Below the pieces are notes generated by a model that did not search any database, was not told the origin of the DNA, and worked only from the letters and a program-made list of their open reading frames with translations. From Prevotella fusca JCM 17724 (lineage in GTDB: Bacteria; Bacteroidota; Bacteroidia; Bacteroidales; Bacteroidaceae), in contig NZ_CP012075.1 in assembly GCF_001262015.1 (NCBI RefSeq), forward strand, positions 930,001-994,000: DNA of 64,000 nt, read 5' to 3'. Positions 27,816 through 37,001 of this stretch are shown here, one piece after another (position 1 is the first letter of the stretch; each line of letters starts with the position of its first letter). The translations under genes and the position numbers were made by a program.

Positions 27816-28712
27816 ATGAAACTATCCATCATCATACCCATCTATAACGTTGAAGACACACTCCGACGCTGTCTGGAGAGTGTGCTGGCACAGGTGGACG
27901 AGACGATGGAGGTGGTGCTTATTGATGACGGGTCGACGGACTCTTCAGCCGTGATAGCGGAGAAAATGACGGCTGGAAGGGATGAATGCAGGCTTATCCG
28001 CCAAGCCAACAAGGGACTATCGGCAGCAAGAAACGCAGGAATCGAAGTGGCTACAGGGGACTATATCACCTTTGTCGACTCTGATGATTTTGTTGCCGAT
28101 GGTACGTATCCCGCCTTGCTTGCTGTACTTGACGGACATCCCGCCTATGACATCCTTGAATATCCTGTCATGGTGCATTACGGGAGTGCGACAAGAGAAC
28201 GGCTGCTGACCTTCCCTGACACCACCATCGGTTCCATCCGTGACTACTGGCTCAGCGGAGGTCATCTCCACACATACGCCTGGAACAAGCTGTTCCGCCG
28301 TGAACTCTTTGCTGACATACGCTTCCCCGAGGGCAAGGTGTTTGAAGATGTCCACACTTATCCTCTCCTGCTGCAGCGTGCAAGGATTGTGGCAACAACC
28401 TCCGTGGGACTGTATTACTACTGTCAGAACGACAGGGGAATCACGGCACGGGCTGGAGGAAAGGAGCTGACCGACCTGCTGGAAGCGCATCTCAAGCATC
28501 TCAAGCTATGGGGTGAGCTGACGCCGGATTACTACCAGTCACTGCTCAACATACAGATGGATGTCTACGAGGCAACGCATGCCGACCCCATCCTCCCTGT
28601 CCTGCCCTATAAAGGAACGTTGAAACTCTTTTTTCTCCACTTAATAGGATTAAAACGCTTATGCCAACTCAACCGATTTATACACAGAATAAGGAAAAGA
28701 AGCCGCTTGTGA
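27816..28712 (+). CDS. Family 2 glycosyltransferase
   Basis: 298 residues. Motifs: LSIIIPIYNVEDTLRRCLES, VLIDDGSTDSS and YITFVDSDDF. C-terminal region includes FEDVHTYPLLLQRA, the acceptor-side acidic motif of many capsule glycosyltransferases. The last 52 bp overlap the start of the next glycosyltransferase gene in another frame. Confidence 0.9.
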   Translation: MKLSIIIPIYNVEDTLRRCLESVLAQVDETMEVVLIDDGSTDSSAVIAEKMTAGRDECRLIRQANKGLSAARNAGIEVATGDYITFVDSDDFVADGTYPALLAVLDGHPAYDILEYPVMVHYGSATRERLLTFPDTTIGSIRDYWLSGGHLHTYAWNKLFRRELFADIRFPEGKVFEDVHTYPLLLQRARIVATTSVGLYYYCQNDRGITARAGGKELTDLLEAHLKHLKLWGELTPDYYQSLLNIQMDVYEATHADPILPVLPYKGTLKLFFLHLIGLKRLCQLNRFIHRIRKRSRL

Positions 28713-29647
28713 GCTTCATTGTAACCTACTATAATGAACCGACTTATATGCTGAAAGAATGTGTCAACAGCATTCTGGCATTGAGTCTGAACGAGTCTGA
28801 ACGGCAGATTATCGTCGTGGATGACGGTTCGGAGGTATCGCCTGTCAACGACCTTCTTGAACTTTCGCCGAATATTATCTACGTGCGGCAGCCCAACCAG
28901 GGACCAAGCCAGGCACGGAACACGGGCATAGAACTGGCTTCGGGCAGCTTTATCCAGTTCGTTGATGGCGATGACTGCCTGCTGACAAGTGCCTACGAAC
29001 AGTGTCTTGACATCGTCAGATACAAGGACACGGATATGGTTCTCTTCCAGTCAACAGACAAAACAATATCCAAACCGATAACCGATGCCGAGGGTCCGAT
29101 GAGCGGAACAGAGTATATGACACATCATAACCTGCGTGGTAGCGTCTGCACTTTCCTTTTCAGCAAGGAGATTCTGCACGACCTGCGTTTCCCTAAGGGC
29201 ACGTTCCACGAGGATGAGGAGTTCGTGCCACAGATTATGTTGCGTGCCGAAAACCTCTATACGACCAATAACAAGGCATACTACTATCGTAAGCGGAAGA
29301 ACTCTACGATGCACAAGACCGACAAACGCTGGCACATCCGCCGTCTCGCTGATGCCGAACAGGTTATTTACCGCTTGAAGGAAAGGGTGGATTATCTCCC
29401 TGTCAAGGAGCGCATTGCCATGGACAGGCGTATTGCCCAGCTGACGATGGACCATATATATAACGTGATTACACTGACTCATGACGAGACACATCTCAAC
29501 CATGTACTGCAACGCCTGTCCCGACGTGGGCTCTTCCCGTTGCCAGACAAGGACTATACAACAAAATACAAGTACTTCCGAAAGATGACAAGCACAGCCT
29601 TCGGACGCAAGATGCTGATGATGGCTTTGAGGGTAAAGAAGGCATAA
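28661..29647 (+). CDS. Family 2 glycosyltransferase
   Basis: 328 residues. Motifs: LVSFIVTYYNEPTYMLKECV, IVVDDGSEVS and FIQFVDGDDC, with FHEDEEFVPQIML as the acceptor-side motif. The chosen ATG at 28661 overlaps the previous gene by 52 bp; the nucleotide-binding strand begins near residue 16, so a slightly later start is not available without cutting the fold. It probably acts with the previous enzyme on the same glycan. Confidence 0.88.
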   Translation: MPTQPIYTQNKEKKPLVSFIVTYYNEPTYMLKECVNSILALSLNESERQIIVVDDGSEVSPVNDLLELSPNIIYVRQPNQGPSQARNTGIELASGSFIQFVDGDDCLLTSAYEQCLDIVRYKDTDMVLFQSTDKTISKPITDAEGPMSGTEYMTHHNLRGSVCTFLFSKEILHDLRFPKGTFHEDEEFVPQIMLRAENLYTTNNKAYYYRKRKNSTMHKTDKRWHIRRLADAEQVIYRLKERVDYLPVKERIAMDRRIAQLTMDHIYNVITLTHDETHLNHVLQRLSRRGLFPLPDKDYTTKYKYFRKMTSTAFGRKMLMMALRVKKA

Positions 29648-29923
29648 ATCATTAATTCAAAGTTCGATATAATGAATTCTGAATTAAGATAACTCTGCCA
29701 ATTCACTATCCAGGGTTCAATGCTCATAATACTGATTACCATTATCAAGATGTATTTATCCCACAACTGGTCAACTTCTAAACTTGTCCACCTGTCCACT
29801 TGTCCGCTTGCAAACTGTCATTTTTCTTTACAAACAAGAACAAACAAAATACGCCAAACAGCACTTTCCAACCGCACCCACAACTAACAGTAAATCAACA
29901 GGTTATAAAACACAAAACATAAA
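29648..29923. other. Intergenic DNA with imperfect decamer repeats
   Basis: Includes CTTGTCCACCTGTCCACTTGTCCGCTTG (read as 9-10-bp repeats of CTTGTCCAC) at about 29783-29810, similar in style to the repeats after other genes of this window. No gene supported. Confidence 0.4.
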
Positions 29924-30033
29924 GATGCCTAATTGGACTCGTAAAGGGCGTTAGTTGGAGCTCAAAAGGGCGTTAGTTGCAACGCAAGTAAGGCTTAATT
30001 CAAACCTGAAAGAGCATCTACTCTAAAACCATA
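29924..30033 (+). repeat. 22-bp-phased array 4 (5 units)
   Basis: Units start GATGCCTAATTGG, GGGCGTTAGTTGG, GGGCGTTAGTTGC, AAGGCTTAATTC and GAGCATCTACTC, each exactly 22 bp. The left flank TCAACAGGTTATAA resembles TCAGTTGGTTATAA of array 1. Confidence 0.8.
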
Positions 30034-30209
30034 GGTCAAAAAATATTACAAAACAAATTCATAATTCACGATTTGATGTTCGAATTTATGATTACTTCGT
30101 GAATCAGTAATTCATACTTACTCAAACAAACACCTTATCAACACCTTATTATTATATTCGATTCCACCCTCGGAAAACTGCGCCTGAACTTAAAATCAGC
30201 TTCACAAAA

Positions 30210-30241
30210 TTTGCATAAATGTAATTTACAAGTTACCTTTG
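30210..30241 (+). promoter_or_regulatory. Promoter upstream of the GT-B glycosyltransferase
   Basis: TTTG at 30210-30213 and TACCTTTG at 30234-30241 with a 20-bp spacer, one of the best matches to the Bacteroidetes promoter in the window. The expected start is near 30245-30250, giving a leader of about 130 nt. Confidence 0.65.
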
Positions 30242-30244
30242 CCT

Positions 30245-30406
30245 ATGGAATACAAGAGGAACACAACCGATAAAGACTATTCCGGGGACTCCTTCAATGT
30301 GCAAGATGAAAAAACATGGAGGGAGATTATCAAGATACTTGATATAGTGAAACAGATAGAAAGGATTATCAAGGCGTATGAAAATACTTCTCTTAGGCGA
30401 ATATAG
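30245..30406 (+). CDS. Possible 53-residue leader ORF
   Basis: Frame MEYKRNTTDKDYSGDSFNVQ to LRRI, overlapping the start of the glycosyltransferase by 29 bp. The sequence is protein-like (charged helix WREIIKILDIVKQIERIIKA). However its ATG sits almost on the predicted transcription start, so translation would have to be leaderless or from another promoter. Reported with low confidence. Confidence 0.3.
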   Translation: MEYKRNTTDKDYSGDSFNVQDEKTWREIIKILDIVKQIERIIKAYENTSLRRI

Positions 30407-31472
30407 CAACGTACACAACACACTGGCACGTGGTCTGCGCGAGCTTGGACATACAGTGACGGTCGTGTCAAATGGGGATTTCTGGAAGAATTACCCACGT
30501 GACATTGATGTTTCCAGACGCCCGGGAAAGATAGGCGGTATGCTTTTGATGGCAAAGATTTACGCACTACTGCCCCGCCTGCGAGGCTATGATATCGTGC
30601 AGTTCATCAATCCTGTGTTCTTTGATTTGAAGGCAGGACGCCTTTTCCCACTCTTCCGTTATCTGAAAAAACATAACAAGAAAGTCGTTCTGTGTGGTTT
30701 CGGAATGGATTACTATTGGGTAAACACCTGCTCAACAACGATGCCGCTGCGTTACAGCGACTTCAATATCGGCAATGAACTGCGCCAGAACAAGGAGGCA
30801 ATAGTCGAGAGAGAGGATTGGATTGGCACGGACAAGGAACGTCTAAACCTGCTGATGGCTGAGCAATGTGACGGCATCGTGACAGGACTCTATGAGTATT
30901 GGCGTTGCTATGAGCCGTATTTCCCTAAGAAAACAACCTTCATACCCTTCCCCATCGTCGTGGGTGAAGCTCCTGACATAGCCGACGAAACACCCGAAAA
31001 GCTGAACCTCTTTATCGGAATCAGCAAGAACCGCTCTGCCTATAAAGGGACGGATATTATGCTGCAGGCTGCCGAAACCGTGAAGAAACAACACCCTGAC
31101 AGGCTGAACCTCAAGGTTGTAACAGGCTTGCCCTTTGACGAATACGTACGCACGATGCTCGGCTCTGACGCTATCATGGACCAGCTCTACAGCTATACGC
31201 CTTCCATGAATCCGCTGGAGGCTATGGCACACGGCATCATCTGTATCGGTGGCGGTGAGCCGGAGAACTATGAAATCATCAACGAAACCACGCTCCGCCC
31301 CATCATCAACGTCCTCCCTACTTACGAAAGCTGTGTTACTGAGCTCACCCGCCTTGTCACTGACCTGTCTCTCATCCCCCAGTTGCGCCGCCAAAGCTAC
31401 GAATACGTACACAAGCACCATGACCATATCAAGGTTGCCCGACAGTATGAGACCTTTTATCATTCGCTGTAG
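30378..31472 (+). CDS. GT-B fold glycosyltransferase (family 4-like)
   Basis: 364 residues. The N-terminal Rossmann half starts MKILLLGEYSNVHNTLARGL; the C-terminal half contains FIGISKNRSAYKGTDIMLQA and the donor-binding acidic region MNPLEAMAHGIICIGGGEPE, typical of GT4 enzymes (EAMA motif, E near 279). It is separated from the GT2 genes by array 4 and has its own promoter. Likely works in surface glycan synthesis. Confidence 0.85.
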   Translation: MKILLLGEYSNVHNTLARGLRELGHTVTVVSNGDFWKNYPRDIDVSRRPGKIGGMLLMAKIYALLPRLRGYDIVQFINPVFFDLKAGRLFPLFRYLKKHNKKVVLCGFGMDYYWVNTCSTTMPLRYSDFNIGNELRQNKEAIVEREDWIGTDKERLNLLMAEQCDGIVTGLYEYWRCYEPYFPKKTTFIPFPIVVGEAPDIADETPEKLNLFIGISKNRSAYKGTDIMLQAAETVKKQHPDRLNLKVVTGLPFDEYVRTMLGSDAIMDQLYSYTPSMNPLEAMAHGIICIGGGEPENYEIINETTLRPIINVLPTYESCVTELTRLVTDLSLIPQLRRQSYEYVHKHHDHIKVARQYETFYHSL

Positions 31473-31489
31473 GCAGTCATTGCCTTATC

Positions 31490-31554
31490 AGATTAATCAG
31501 GCTAATTGGGTTAATCAGGCTAATCAAGCTAATTAAGCTAATTGAGCTAACTGC
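31490..31554 (+). repeat. Tandem 9-bp repeat after the glycosyltransferase
   Basis: About seven units of the type GCTAATCAG/GCTAATTAA (TTAATCAGGCTAATTGGG and on). It is non-coding in context and directly follows the stop of the glycosyltransferase gene. Confidence 0.7.
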
Positions 31555-31604
31555 CTACCCCCTCTTAGTGCATCATCCTGGGGAACAGTATCATACAAAA
31601 ACAG

Positions 31605-31646
31605 TTTTACCACAGCCCGACAAGGAAATGCCGAACTGTGGTAAAA
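31605..31646 (-). terminator. Terminator of the secreted-protein gene
   Basis: TTTTACCACAG and CTGTGGTAAAA form an 11-bp perfect stem. Reading the minus strand, ACTGTTTTTG follows the stem, giving the T tract for the gene ending at 31680. Confidence 0.65.
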
Positions 31647-31679
31647 TAGTTATTGACAGTTACTTATAATCGAAAAGTA

Positions 31680-33938
31680 TTACTTTACGATGTACTTCTT
31701 GTTATTTACAATGTAGATACCCTTTGGCAGACCCTCCAATGAGGTTGCACCAGCACGGACAACCTGTCCGTTGAGGTTATAGACGGTACCCATAATCTCA
31801 TTGTTACTCTCTTCTGTAACAATATTGTCGATACCTGTAACCATATCCTCTTCAACACCATCAATGAAGAATCGTATAGTCTTTGCATATGCCTCAGAAC
31901 CTGTTGCAATCCAGCAACGGAAACCCTTGATTGGGAGAGGATGCTGTGTAAAGTGCCATTTTCCATCTTTTGCTCCCAAAGCATAAGAGTATGCCGGGAC
32001 TATATTAGTAGTCTGGTTGATAAGTGAACCACAGAACTGCAACTTCTCTACAGGAGGTGTTGAAGCAGTAGAAGGTTCTCTAATAACTCCATAGCTATAA
32101 TTGCTCAGCCTAGAAGGGTCCTTAGTCAACGACACACTATTGATAACGTAATAAGGAGCAGGTATACTTAGCCATCTTTCATCCTTCAACTGCTTTTTAT
32201 ATGGATCTTCATGCTCAATACCTATCGGCTCTTTGCTTGGCTTAATGAGGTAGAGTTGATTTTTCTCAATAGCAATCGCATAATCATCGCTAAGATCAAC
32301 ACTCTTGAACTCAATACGTGTTTTTACTGTACTATGCTGCTTTGGATGACGTGAGAGCTTGACATCTTCGCCAAATGCAGTCTTTACCTGCTCAACCGTA
32401 AGATCAACAGGAAGCATAATAGAGTTCCATTTGTCGATTTCCATAGTGCGCTTCAAAATAAGAGTACCAGAGTTGAGAGGATCTACCTGCAATTGCATGT
32501 AACTAATGTCTTCCTCTCTCTCATCCAAAACAATGTCATTATTACCACAATATTGTAGTTGGACATTATCCCAACAGGTCCAGTCACGGTCTTCTGATGA
32601 GCCTTTAATCTCAATACCAATATCCAGTATATCATTATTATGTGGCACATAAACAAGCACAGTGTTATTATATCTACCCTTATCAAACTCTTTACCTGCC
32701 TTTACATAAGGGCTTTCTTTAGTCTTTAAGCCTTTACCTCCTTGCTCTGTTGACAAATCATCATCATCATAGATGCGAAGTAAATCATCCTTGGTATAAT
32801 CGAACTCATGACCAAATCTATTCAATGTGGTGCTTACATTAGAGATTGTAGCAGTGTTATTTTCCACCCTTGCAAATAGCTTTGACACCATATAGCTACC
32901 CCTATCCCTGTTATAGAAGCCATTGCAGGAAACCTTATACCAGCCCTTCTTGATAATATTGACTTTCTGTGTAACCGTTCCATTGGCATTAGCATCATTA
33001 CCTACATTACGGACATTCGCATTTGTATAGCCTGCATATTCTGCCATATAATAGTTTGGCTTTACAGAACCATTGCCTACATAGTAGGTATAATTTTTAT
33101 CGTTTGGTATAAACGCCTTTTCCGTATTTGGATAATAAGTCCATTTTACTCCACTGGCTATCCATTTATCAACGTAATTACTACTACGTGAGAAGTTCTG
33201 GTCATAAACAAGGAAAGTTGCGTCAGATGGAGCTTCATCAGAAGCATACTTTTCTTTGAAAGCTTCTTTCAGGTCTTTCTTCGTTACAATTCTCCACTGA
33301 CTATTCTTATCAGACGAACTTACGGATTCAGGAAACTTTAAAATATTTGTCCTACTGTACCCATTTTTTTCCAATCGCAGATAGTGCTTACCATAATACC
33401 CTTGAAGATTCTCATCATTATTAAAAGAAATATTATAGGTTCTGCTGCCAGAATATGTCTCGGTAAAAGTCCAGTCTATAATACCATTAATATGAAGTGT
33501 TTGCTTACAGTATGGATTCTTAATTTTAGTATTATCGAATTCTATTCCTCTGTCAACATAAACACGATTATAATTTATATTATTATTATAACCTGGTGTA
33601 TCCATTCTGCGCCCAAATGCTATCAGGTTTCCAGCACTGGTCCCAAGCGGTCCTTCCATCTGATAATAACCATTCTTCTTCTTGATATGAATTGGCATAC
33701 CTACATTAAAACCGACAGCAACTGTTCCCCAGTAGCTACCAGTGTTAAGGAACTTTTTAGTACCAACGTTGTAAAGGTAGATGGTATTCATATCCTCGTC
33801 GGATTTATCAGCAACATCATCAATGGAATTTCCATTCCAAATATGGTTGCCATCTTGTCCCTGTGCCATTGCACCTGTATGGGAAAATAAGCCTAATATA
33901 AACAAGGCTATTGTTATAAGTGTAAAATGTCTTGCCAT
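31680..33938 (-). CDS. Large secreted protein with type IX-like C-terminal tail
   Basis: 752 residues. Signal peptide 1-25 (ending GAMAQ). The middle has DKWNSIMLPVDLTVEQVKTA, a recurring module of Prevotella surface proteins. The C-terminus (about 690-752) reads GTVYNLNGQVVRAG, LEGLPKGIYIVNNKKYIVK, the short sorting-domain pattern of type IX secretion cargo. It probably is exported to the cell surface or medium. No enzymatic motif is seen; a binding or adhesion role is inference. It follows a 75-residue peptide gene by 43 bp. Confidence 0.8.
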   Translation of the reverse strand: MARHFTLITIALFILGLFSHTGAMAQGQDGNHIWNGNSIDDVADKSDEDMNTIYLYNVGTKKFLNTGSYWGTVAVGFNVGMPIHIKKKNGYYQMEGPLGTSAGNLIAFGRRMDTPGYNNNINYNRVYVDRGIEFDNTKIKNPYCKQTLHINGIIDWTFTETYSGSRTYNISFNNDENLQGYYGKHYLRLEKNGYSRTNILKFPESVSSSDKNSQWRIVTKKDLKEAFKEKYASDEAPSDATFLVYDQNFSRSSNYVDKWIASGVKWTYYPNTEKAFIPNDKNYTYYVGNGSVKPNYYMAEYAGYTNANVRNVGNDANANGTVTQKVNIIKKGWYKVSCNGFYNRDRGSYMVSKLFARVENNTATISNVSTTLNRFGHEFDYTKDDLLRIYDDDDLSTEQGGKGLKTKESPYVKAGKEFDKGRYNNTVLVYVPHNNDILDIGIEIKGSSEDRDWTCWDNVQLQYCGNNDIVLDEREEDISYMQLQVDPLNSGTLILKRTMEIDKWNSIMLPVDLTVEQVKTAFGEDVKLSRHPKQHSTVKTRIEFKSVDLSDDYAIAIEKNQLYLIKPSKEPIGIEHEDPYKKQLKDERWLSIPAPYYVINSVSLTKDPSRLSNYSYGVIREPSTASTPPVEKLQFCGSLINQTTNIVPAYSYALGAKDGKWHFTQHPLPIKGFRCWIATGSEAYAKTIRFFIDGVEEDMVTGIDNIVTEESNNEIMGTVYNLNGQVVRAGATSLEGLPKGIYIVNNKKYIVK

Positions 33939-33981
33939 CTTTACTATTCTTTTTTAAATTTACTTCAGTTTAAACTAATAA

Positions 33982-34209
33982 TTAATCTTCCCAAATACTA
34001 TGATTAACAATACCCCATGGTGTACTTGGCTTAGCACCAATACCTCCATCAGGATCTCCAGGGATAATACGGTCATTACCCTGACCATGCTGTTCAGGGG
34101 TACCATCTCCATCATTATCAATCTGTGATGCGCCGGGTAATTGCATTACCTCGCCGAAATTAAAAGCCACTATTTCCGCAAGCGGCTTCAGGTAAACTTT
34201 TTTCTCCAT
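33982..34209 (-). CDS. Small Asp/Gly-rich peptide
   Basis: 75 residues. The N-terminus KKVYLKPLAEIVAFNFGEVM is like the short leader of many small Bacteroidetes peptides; the rest is rich in Asp, Gly, Pro and contains NDGDGTPEQHGQGNDRI and GDPDGGIGAKPS. It has no classical signal peptide. It is transcribed just before the 752-residue secreted protein, from a promoter at 34493-34500. Precursor of a processed peptide is a possibility, not shown. Confidence 0.7.
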   Translation of the reverse strand: MEKKVYLKPLAEIVAFNFGEVMQLPGASQIDNDGDGTPEQHGQGNDRIIPGDPDGGIGAKPSTPWGIVNHSIWED

Positions 34210-34492
34210 TATTCTATTATTTTTTATCCAACAAAGTGATTAATCTTTATTATTACTACTATCGCAACAGCAGTATATCATCATACTACTATCTATAAAC
34301 TGATCGGAACGTAAAAGTCGTTTATACAATTCATTCACTATAGTGCCTCATTTTCCATAGGGTAATGGCAAAGGCATTACTTCTATTATCTGTTAAAAAT
34401 GTTTGCAGAAAGTCTGTAAATTATGTTTTGAGACTCTCTCTTCTGTCCTTTTATTTTAACACAAACTAATAGCTTTTGTCATATTCATGATG

Positions 34493-34500
34493 CAAAGATA
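34493..34500 (-). promoter_or_regulatory. -7 box of the peptide/secreted-protein operon
   Basis: TATCTTTG on the minus strand followed by CATCATG, about 285 bp before the peptide gene. It would give a long leader; the leader text 34210-34490 shows no obvious riboswitch. Confidence 0.5.
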
Positions 34501-34721
34501 GTATCTTTTTCGCTTACACCTTATATATTAACTTACATTAACCCTTTTCCGTACAAACATAAAGAATTAATAGTTGTAAATTTACCCAAATAGTTCTATT
34601 TATCGTATTCAGACTGAAACATGTAGAACCATACGCCTGCTGTTTCTGTTCCCATGCAAGGAACACCAACGTTTAACATAACCGCAACATAGTTCTTAAC
34701 CGACTTCCAAATCGCTGACAG

Positions 34722-34764
34722 CATCATTACCAAGGCCCTGTAAATCATTACCAATGCCTCGTAA
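34722..34764. repeat. Tandem 21-bp repeat (2 units)
   Basis: ATCATTACCAAGGCCCTGTAA followed by ATCATTACCAATGCCTCGTAA-type text, within a 1-kb gene-free stretch. The motif TTACCAAG-C--TGTAAT also appears in the repeat between nqrB and nqrA (51611-51698). Confidence 0.6.
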
Positions 34765-34885
34765 TAATAAAGCCCAATCTGGTTAGCGGAAACTATCACT
34801 ACACCAAAATGACACAAAAGACAACTGAACAAAATGGAGGAATACATCCGTTTTGTAAGGATAAAATCAATCACAGAAAATTACA

Positions 34886-34979
34886 GATGCTTAACAGCGT
34901 TGCAATTAAGCCTTAACTGGCGTGCAACTAAGGCTTAATTGAAGGCTTAAAGGGCGTTAGTTGGAACGCAATTAAGCAC
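34886..34979 (+). repeat. 22-bp-phased array 5 (4 units)
   Basis: Units: GATGCTTAACAGC, AAGCCTTAACTGG, AAGGCTTAATTGA, GGGCGTTAGTTGG, then AAGCAC, at exact 22-bp spacing. About 120 bp of right flank (GATAATC ... TATGTAAAGATATTTC) resembles that of array 8. The left flank TTTTGTAAGG ... ATTACAGATGC also resembles it. Confidence 0.82.
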
Positions 34980-35231
34980 TGATAATCTTGCCACTTTGTA
35001 ATCAGATGATATCCTGATGGTTGTACGTTTGAGCCAGTGCGGTATCTTTTCATGGTCAGAAGAATATTATTCAATATTATATGTAAAGATATTTCGCAAC
35101 TTCAAATCCATTGGTCCAAAAACTCTTCATATGTCTATACTATCAAATAATAACAAAGAATTTACGACCTTATGACTTCAAAACACTCTGATGGGCGACT
35201 TAGGTTAAAGAAAACAGAACCTGCCATAAAC
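34980..35231. other. Right flank of array 5
   Basis: Similar to the right flank of array 8 (46699-46830), including TTATATGTAAAGATATTTC. Nothing coding seen. Confidence 0.5.
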
Positions 35232-35262
35232 AAAAAAGTGAAGCCTACAGCTTCACTTTTTT
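35232..35262 (-). terminator. Terminator overlapping the end of the GHL10 gene
   Basis: AAAAAAGTGAAG and CTTCACTTTTTT pair across a 7-nt loop. The loop contains the stop codon of the minus-strand gene, so the final codons (KKVKL) are part of the hairpin. Confidence 0.7.
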
Positions 35263-36762
35263 CTTTTTTCCATGACTCTCGTTACTCATGCGGTCAAGCG
35301 CAGTAACGACATAGACGTATTTTGTATTGCCGTCCCTATAATTGAGGCGGAGCCTGTTACCGTAAGGCATGCCCACTATCTTGGAAGCATCATGGAGGTT
35401 GATTGGCTCATCAGTACGGAAACGATAGACAACATAACGATAAGCTGCATCTTTCCAGCCTTCTCCCCTCGGAGCCTTCCATGTAAGATAATAGCCATCT
35501 CCCTCCTGCCTTGCCTTCACTTTCCTTGGCTTTGACGGCGCATCGTCGTCAATGAATGGCATCAATGGCTGCAATGCCGGATAACGCCAGTAGTGAGTGC
35601 GCAGAAGCGTACCGTAGTTACCCGGATTGTCAACGACCGACTTTGCATACCACAGCACAGTACCATTGACATTCGCAGACTGCTCGTGCAGACGGCGTTT
35701 GGCAGGAAGCTGATTGGAATTAGGATTCTGCGGGTCAGCATGCTTCACCGTGCGAAGAACGTCCTCGCCTATATAAAGCGGCCGATTGCCTGCATTGCGG
35801 TTCCACCATCCGATAAGTTCCTTGTAATCTGCAGCACGATTGCCGATTTCCCAATACAGTTGCGGCACGCAATAGTCAACCCATCCGTTGTTCACCCACT
35901 TCAGCACATCGGCATACAGGTCGTCATAGTTCTGAAGACCATTCGTGCGACTGCCGTTCCTCGGGTCGCTCTTCTGATTGCGATAGATGCCGAAAGGTGA
36001 CACGCCGAACTTCACCCAAGGCTTCCGGCGATGGATAGACTCGCCCAACTGCTTGATGAAGAGGTCAACATTGTTGCGTCTCCAATCGTTGATATTGGTA
36101 AATCCACGTCTGTCACGCTGGAAGTTACCCTGGTCGGGAATAGCAAGTCCTGCGACAGGATAAGGATAGAAATAGTCGTCGATATGCAGTCCGTCAATAT
36201 CATATCGGCTTACAATGTCATCAACCACTGCACAGATGTAATTACGATTCTCCGGCAGAGCAGGATTGAGGATGTAAAGACCATCGTATGAGAAGACACG
36301 GTTAGGATTGGTCATCGCAATATGATTAACCGCCAACTGACTGGTATTCTTCGTCTTAGCACGATAAGGATTAATCCACGCATGGAGTTCCATACCACGG
36401 TTATGGCACTCGGTAATCATCCACTGCAATGGGTCCCAGTAAGGCGAGGGAGGTGTGCCCTGACGCCCCGTAAGGAACTTACTCCATGGTTCGTACTTAC
36501 TTGGATAAAGTGCGTCACACTCTGCACGCACCTGGAAGATAATGGCATTCACGCCATCTCTCTGTAATTCGTCCAACTGATAACGCAATGTACGCTGCAT
36601 CTGCTGTGTGCCGATGCCTTGGAACTGTCCGTTGACACACTGAATCCATGCGCCACGGAATTCCCGTTTCTTAATTAGATTCTTACCATACACAACATTG
36701 CCTGCCCCGACAAAGACCATCGCGGCAATCAATAATCTCAAGAGAGAATGAAATTGTCTCAT
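35245..36762 (-). CDS. GHL10 (DUF187) family glycoside hydrolase-like protein
   Basis: 505 residues. Signal-like N-terminus (1-26). The GHL10 domain spans about 30-360: FRGAWIQCVNGQFQGIGTQQ, DGVNAIIFQVRAECDALYPS, ELHAWINPYRA, DIDGLHIDDYFYPYP and WVDYCVPQLYWEIG, the last holding acidic residues expected in a TIM-barrel active site. A fibronectin III-like module (about 405-500; YYLTWKAPRGEG, YRYVVYRF) follows. The family relates to YngK-type envelope glycosidases; cell-wall glycan is a likely but unproven substrate. A paralogue is at 44641-46344. Confidence 0.88.
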   Translation of the reverse strand: MRQFHSLLRLLIAAMVFVGAGNVVYGKNLIKKREFRGAWIQCVNGQFQGIGTQQMQRTLRYQLDELQRDGVNAIIFQVRAECDALYPSKYEPWSKFLTGRQGTPPSPYWDPLQWMITECHNRGMELHAWINPYRAKTKNTSQLAVNHIAMTNPNRVFSYDGLYILNPALPENRNYICAVVDDIVSRYDIDGLHIDDYFYPYPVAGLAIPDQGNFQRDRRGFTNINDWRRNNVDLFIKQLGESIHRRKPWVKFGVSPFGIYRNQKSDPRNGSRTNGLQNYDDLYADVLKWVNNGWVDYCVPQLYWEIGNRAADYKELIGWWNRNAGNRPLYIGEDVLRTVKHADPQNPNSNQLPAKRRLHEQSANVNGTVLWYAKSVVDNPGNYGTLLRTHYWRYPALQPLMPFIDDDAPSKPRKVKARQEGDGYYLTWKAPRGEGWKDAAYRYVVYRFRTDEPINLHDASKIVGMPYGNRLRLNYRDGNTKYVYVVTALDRMSNESHGKKKKVKL

Positions 36763-37001
36763 GTGTTTTTTAAAATTTAGAAGTTTAATTTTAGGAGTTA
36801 AACCTTAGAAGTTACAAGGGTGAAACCTATAGGTGTCATCGGAGTCAAAGAGAATTAGAAGGAGTTTAAACTATAAATTCTCATGTAAAATTCAGCATTT
36901 CTCCTTATCATCTACGTCTTACTCTGTTACTTTCCCACCCTTTTTGCCCTTTCACTTTCTTATCCTTTTACTCTTAACAACGCCTTTTACTCTTCACGTT
37001 T

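Noticed and set aside
34596-34874. Minus-strand frame of 92 codons
   Set aside because: Contains the 21-bp direct repeat and the array-5 left flank; repeat-derived rather than a gene.
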